A stretch of 64,000 nt of DNA from Hymenobacter cellulosivorans (GTDB lineage Bacteria > Bacteroidota > Bacteroidia > Cytophagales > Hymenobacteraceae). Position 1 is the first letter of the stretch. Each line of letters starts with the position of its first letter. The notes under the pieces were generated by a model. The model ran no database searches, was not told where the DNA came from, and saw nothing but the letters and a program-made list of their open reading frames with translations. The DNA lies in contig NZ_CP095049.1 in assembly GCF_022919135.1 (NCBI RefSeq), positions 1,802,501 through 1,866,500 on the forward strand, in the 5' to 3' direction. The translations under genes and the position numbers were made by a program. Shown here piece by piece: positions 62,058 to 64,000 of the stretch.

Positions 62058-62346
62058 GGACCTCGACCCGCTGCTGCATTCCCAGCTCCGGTTGGCGGTG
62101 ATGTCGCTCTTGCTGAGCGTGCGGGAGGCCGAATTCACCTTTCTGAAGGAAAAAACCGGGGCCACTGCCGGCAACCTGAGCGTGCAGATCGGCAAGCTCA
62201 AGGATGCCGGCTACCTGACCATGACCAAGGAATTTAGCGGTAGCTACCCGCTCACGCGCTGCGCCATCACGCCCCAGGGTGTGGCCGCCTTCGAGGCCTA
62301 CGTGCAGTCGTTGCAGCGCTACCTCAAGCCTCCGGATTCGGTATAA
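62041..62346 (+). CDS. Small winged-helix transcriptional regulator
   Basis: 101 residues, a single winged-helix DNA-binding domain of the PF13601 type: LDPLLHSQLRLAVMSLLLSV, then FLKEKTGATAGNLSVQIGKLKDAGYL (recognition helix), KEFSGSYPLTRCAITPQGVAAFEAYV (wing and last helix). Starts with GTG inside copy B, so translation is coupled. It likely senses a signal through or with the membrane proteins and represses its own operon (inference). Confidence 0.85.
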   Translation: MAAPFEDLDPLLHSQLRLAVMSLLLSVREAEFTFLKEKTGATAGNLSVQIGKLKDAGYLTMTKEFSGSYPLTRCAITPQGVAAFEAYVQSLQRYLKPPDSV

Positions 62347-62366
62347 AGCCGGAATGTATGTCGTAT

Positions 62367-62404
62367 AAAAAAGCCCGCCCCAGAAATTGGAGCGGGCTTT
62401 TTTG
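62367..62404. terminator. Bidirectional terminator
   Basis: The stem AAAAAAGCCCGC/GCGGGCTTTTTT lies between the regulator and the convergent sodA gene, with A and T runs on both sides. Confidence 0.9.
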
Positions 62405-62424
62405 TTGGGTCGGAACCGAAAAGC

Positions 62425-63033
<609 letters not shown>

Positions 63034-63131
63034 AAGAAAGGGTGTTGAGTTGAATGGATGGATGGTGGAAGAGGTCAGGAGAGTAACTCCGATGTCCCCG
63101 ATATGGTTATGGTCCGGTAACCGGGCGCGGC

Positions 63132-63139
63132 CAAAAGTA
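63132..63139 (-). promoter_or_regulatory. -7 element (TACTTTTG) for sodA
   Basis: CAAAAGTA on the plus strand, exact TAnnTTTG match reading toward sodA, just past the tadA stop. Confidence 0.5.
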
Positions 63140-63141
63140 GA

Positions 63142-63576
63142 TTATTTACGGCGTTGTGCGAAAAACTCCCGCATGAGTCCGGCGGCTTCCTCGCCCAGTA
63201 CGCCCGCTACCAACTCGGTACGTGGGTGCAGAAGGTTGCCGTGCCGCCGGAAACCGCGTTTTTCCTCGGGCGCCCCGTACACCACGCGCTTCACCTGAGC
63301 CCAAAAACTGGCCCCGGCGCACATCACGCAGGGTTCCACGGTAACGTAAAGCGTGCACTCGGCCAGGTACTTGTTGCCCACGTAATTGGCCGCCGCCGTC
63401 AGGGCCAGCATTTCGGCGTGGGCCGTCACGTCGCGCAGCTTCTCGGTCTGGTTATAGGCCCGGGCAATGATCTGCTTATCCATTACTACCACGGCCCCAA
63501 TCGGAATTTCCTCTTCCTGCAGGGCGTAGCGCGCCTGCTTCAGCGCCTCGCGCATGTAGTGCTCGTCGGAAAACAT
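63142..63576 (-). CDS. tadA: tRNA adenosine deaminase-like (TadA)
   Basis: 144 residues. Zinc ligands H53 with proton shuttle E55 (TAHAEMLAL) and C83/C86 (EPCVMCAGA). Probably makes inosine at the wobble base of tRNA-Arg; a guanine or cytosine deaminase of the same fold is less likely. The frame is open farther upstream to 63759, but ATG 63576 is the family start. Repeats and a terminator follow in its upstream region. Confidence 0.9.
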   Translation of the reverse strand: MFSDEHYMREALKQARYALQEEEIPIGAVVVMDKQIIARAYNQTEKLRDVTAHAEMLALTAAANYVGNKYLAECTLYVTVEPCVMCAGASFWAQVKRVVYGAPEEKRGFRRHGNLLHPRTELVAGVLGEEAAGLMREFFAQRRK

Positions 63577-63621
63577 GGGTTTGATGTGCTCAGGTGCTAA
63601 GGTGGAGAATGTGGGAGAATG

Positions 63622-63665
63622 TGTCCTTGCAAGGCACGAAGCCATCCGTGCTCTGCGAAGGTAGG
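63622..63665. repeat. REP-like half, inverted relative to 63735-63783
   Basis: TGTCCTTGC...CATCCGTGCTCTGC is an imperfect inverted copy of the unit at 63735-63783 (CAGAGGACGGAT...GCAAGGACA), making a BIME-like pair around a terminator. Confidence 0.6.
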
Positions 63666-63681
63666 CACGTTCTTGTACCAC

Positions 63682-63717
63682 AAAGCCCTTTCCCGTACGC
63701 AACGAGAAAGGGCTTTT
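63682..63717. terminator. Terminator hairpin between the REP-like halves
   Basis: AAAGCCCTTTC pairs with GAAAGGGCTTT. Block order and text match the 37974-38007 terminator with its flanking repeat. Confidence 0.8.
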
Positions 63718-63734
63718 CACTTTGGGACACTCCG

Positions 63735-63783
63735 TACATTGCAGAGGACGGATTGCCACGGCTCCGCTCGCAAGGACACAGGA
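63735..63783. repeat. REP-like unit, copy of 38026-38066
   Basis: The CAGAGGACGGAT, GCC, CGCTCGC, GGACAC blocks come in the same order as at 38.03 kb. Confidence 0.65.
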
Positions 63784-63794
63784 GCATTAGCACA

Positions 63795-64000
63795 TTAATT
63801 CTTCACCGTAATCGTCTGCATTAGGGCCTGGGCCGTGGGGCGCCACTGGGGCTGCTCGTCGGCGGGGCAGTTGAAGGTGAAGACCAGCAGCTGGTCGCCC
63901 TGAATGGCATACTGCACGAACTGGTAGCGCCGGATAGGAGCCAGGTTGCTGCCGCGCTTGTTGTCGGCTACCGACGAGACGAACTCAAAGGCAATAAAGT
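63795..64000 (-). CDS. Unidentified protein, C-terminal part
   Basis: The gene runs off the window at 64000. The last 67 or so residues can be read on the minus strand from position 64000 to the TAA at 63795-63797. They include SSVADNKRGSNLAPIRRYQF, GDQLLVFTFNCPADEQPQW and the end QALMQTITVKN. The beta-then-helix pattern with FTFNCP and a closing M.TI is reminiscent of DcrB/PsbP-like small domains, but the piece is too short for a firm call. Confidence 0.6.
   Translation of the reverse strand, partial: FIAFEFVSSVADNKRGSNLAPIRRYQFVQYAIQGDQLLVFTFNCPADEQPQWRPTAQALMQTITVKN

Overview
The window looks like chromosome from a GC-rich member of the Bacteroidota, most like the Cytophagales and probably Hymenobacter or a close relative. 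Support: type IX secretion (T9SS) genes and T9SS C-terminal sorting domains, DUF4270 and Kelch lipoproteins, a four-gene FKBP array next to nrnA/ndk, and repeated TAnnTTTG -7 elements, the Bacteroidota promoter signature. No tRNA, insertion sequence, prophage or CRISPR array was seen. Species-level naming is inference.

Layout. 1-1275: 3' end of an rRNA operon (23S end, 5S, terminator). 1276-1650: a relic of a trehalase C-terminus and a 28-bp perfect hairpin. 1650-9642, minus strand: M16-like protein, porV and porU (T9SS attachment complex), then pssA and a metallo-beta-lactamase-fold hydrolase. 9809-15794, plus strand: a frameshifted FAD oxidoreductase, a large TolB-propeller/beta-barrel protein with a degenerate protease motif, and a T9SS-exported beta-helix protein. 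15923-20925: cytochrome c maturation set ccmB-C-D-E-F (no ccmA). 21279-23165: a T9SS cargo protein. 23350-26851: DUF2520 protein, ferredoxin, iscX, kdsC, cold-shock protein, UbiA-type prenyltransferase. 26947-31935: two paralogous Omp85-type barrels, DoxX, and a LytS/LytTR-type two-component pair. 32132-36109: Kelch + DUF4270 lipoprotein operon, a repeat-containing Arg/Asp-rich secreted protein, and a Spy-like periplasmic protein. 36302-44273: purH, then the cell-shape cluster mreB-mreC-mreD-mrdA-rodA. 44298-50632: two convergent polytopic proteins that share a CTAG stop, a hypothetical protein diverging from a ferredoxin, a PAS histidine kinase, tdk. 50692-57692: porZ, recO, four FKBP isomerases and nrnA. 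58067-60116: ndk and a nucleoside:H+ symporter-like MFS protein. 60413-62346: a small self-contained membrane-protein/winged-helix regulator cassette with an operator-like palindrome. 62425-64000: sodA, tadA and the end of an unidentified gene.

How genes work together. Three T9SS components (PorU, PorV, PorZ) and two or more sorting-domain cargo proteins give one theme. The FKBP array beside nrnA/ndk resembles the GldI neighbourhood of gliding flavobacteria and may assist folding of exported proteins. Haem delivery (ccm), Fe-S genes (ferredoxin, iscX) and the mre/mrd shape genes are the other coherent blocks. The least explained items are the regulator/membrane cassette at 60.4-62.3 kb, the composite REP-like element present at 37.9 and 63.6 kb, and unusually long perfect palindromes at several gene ends.
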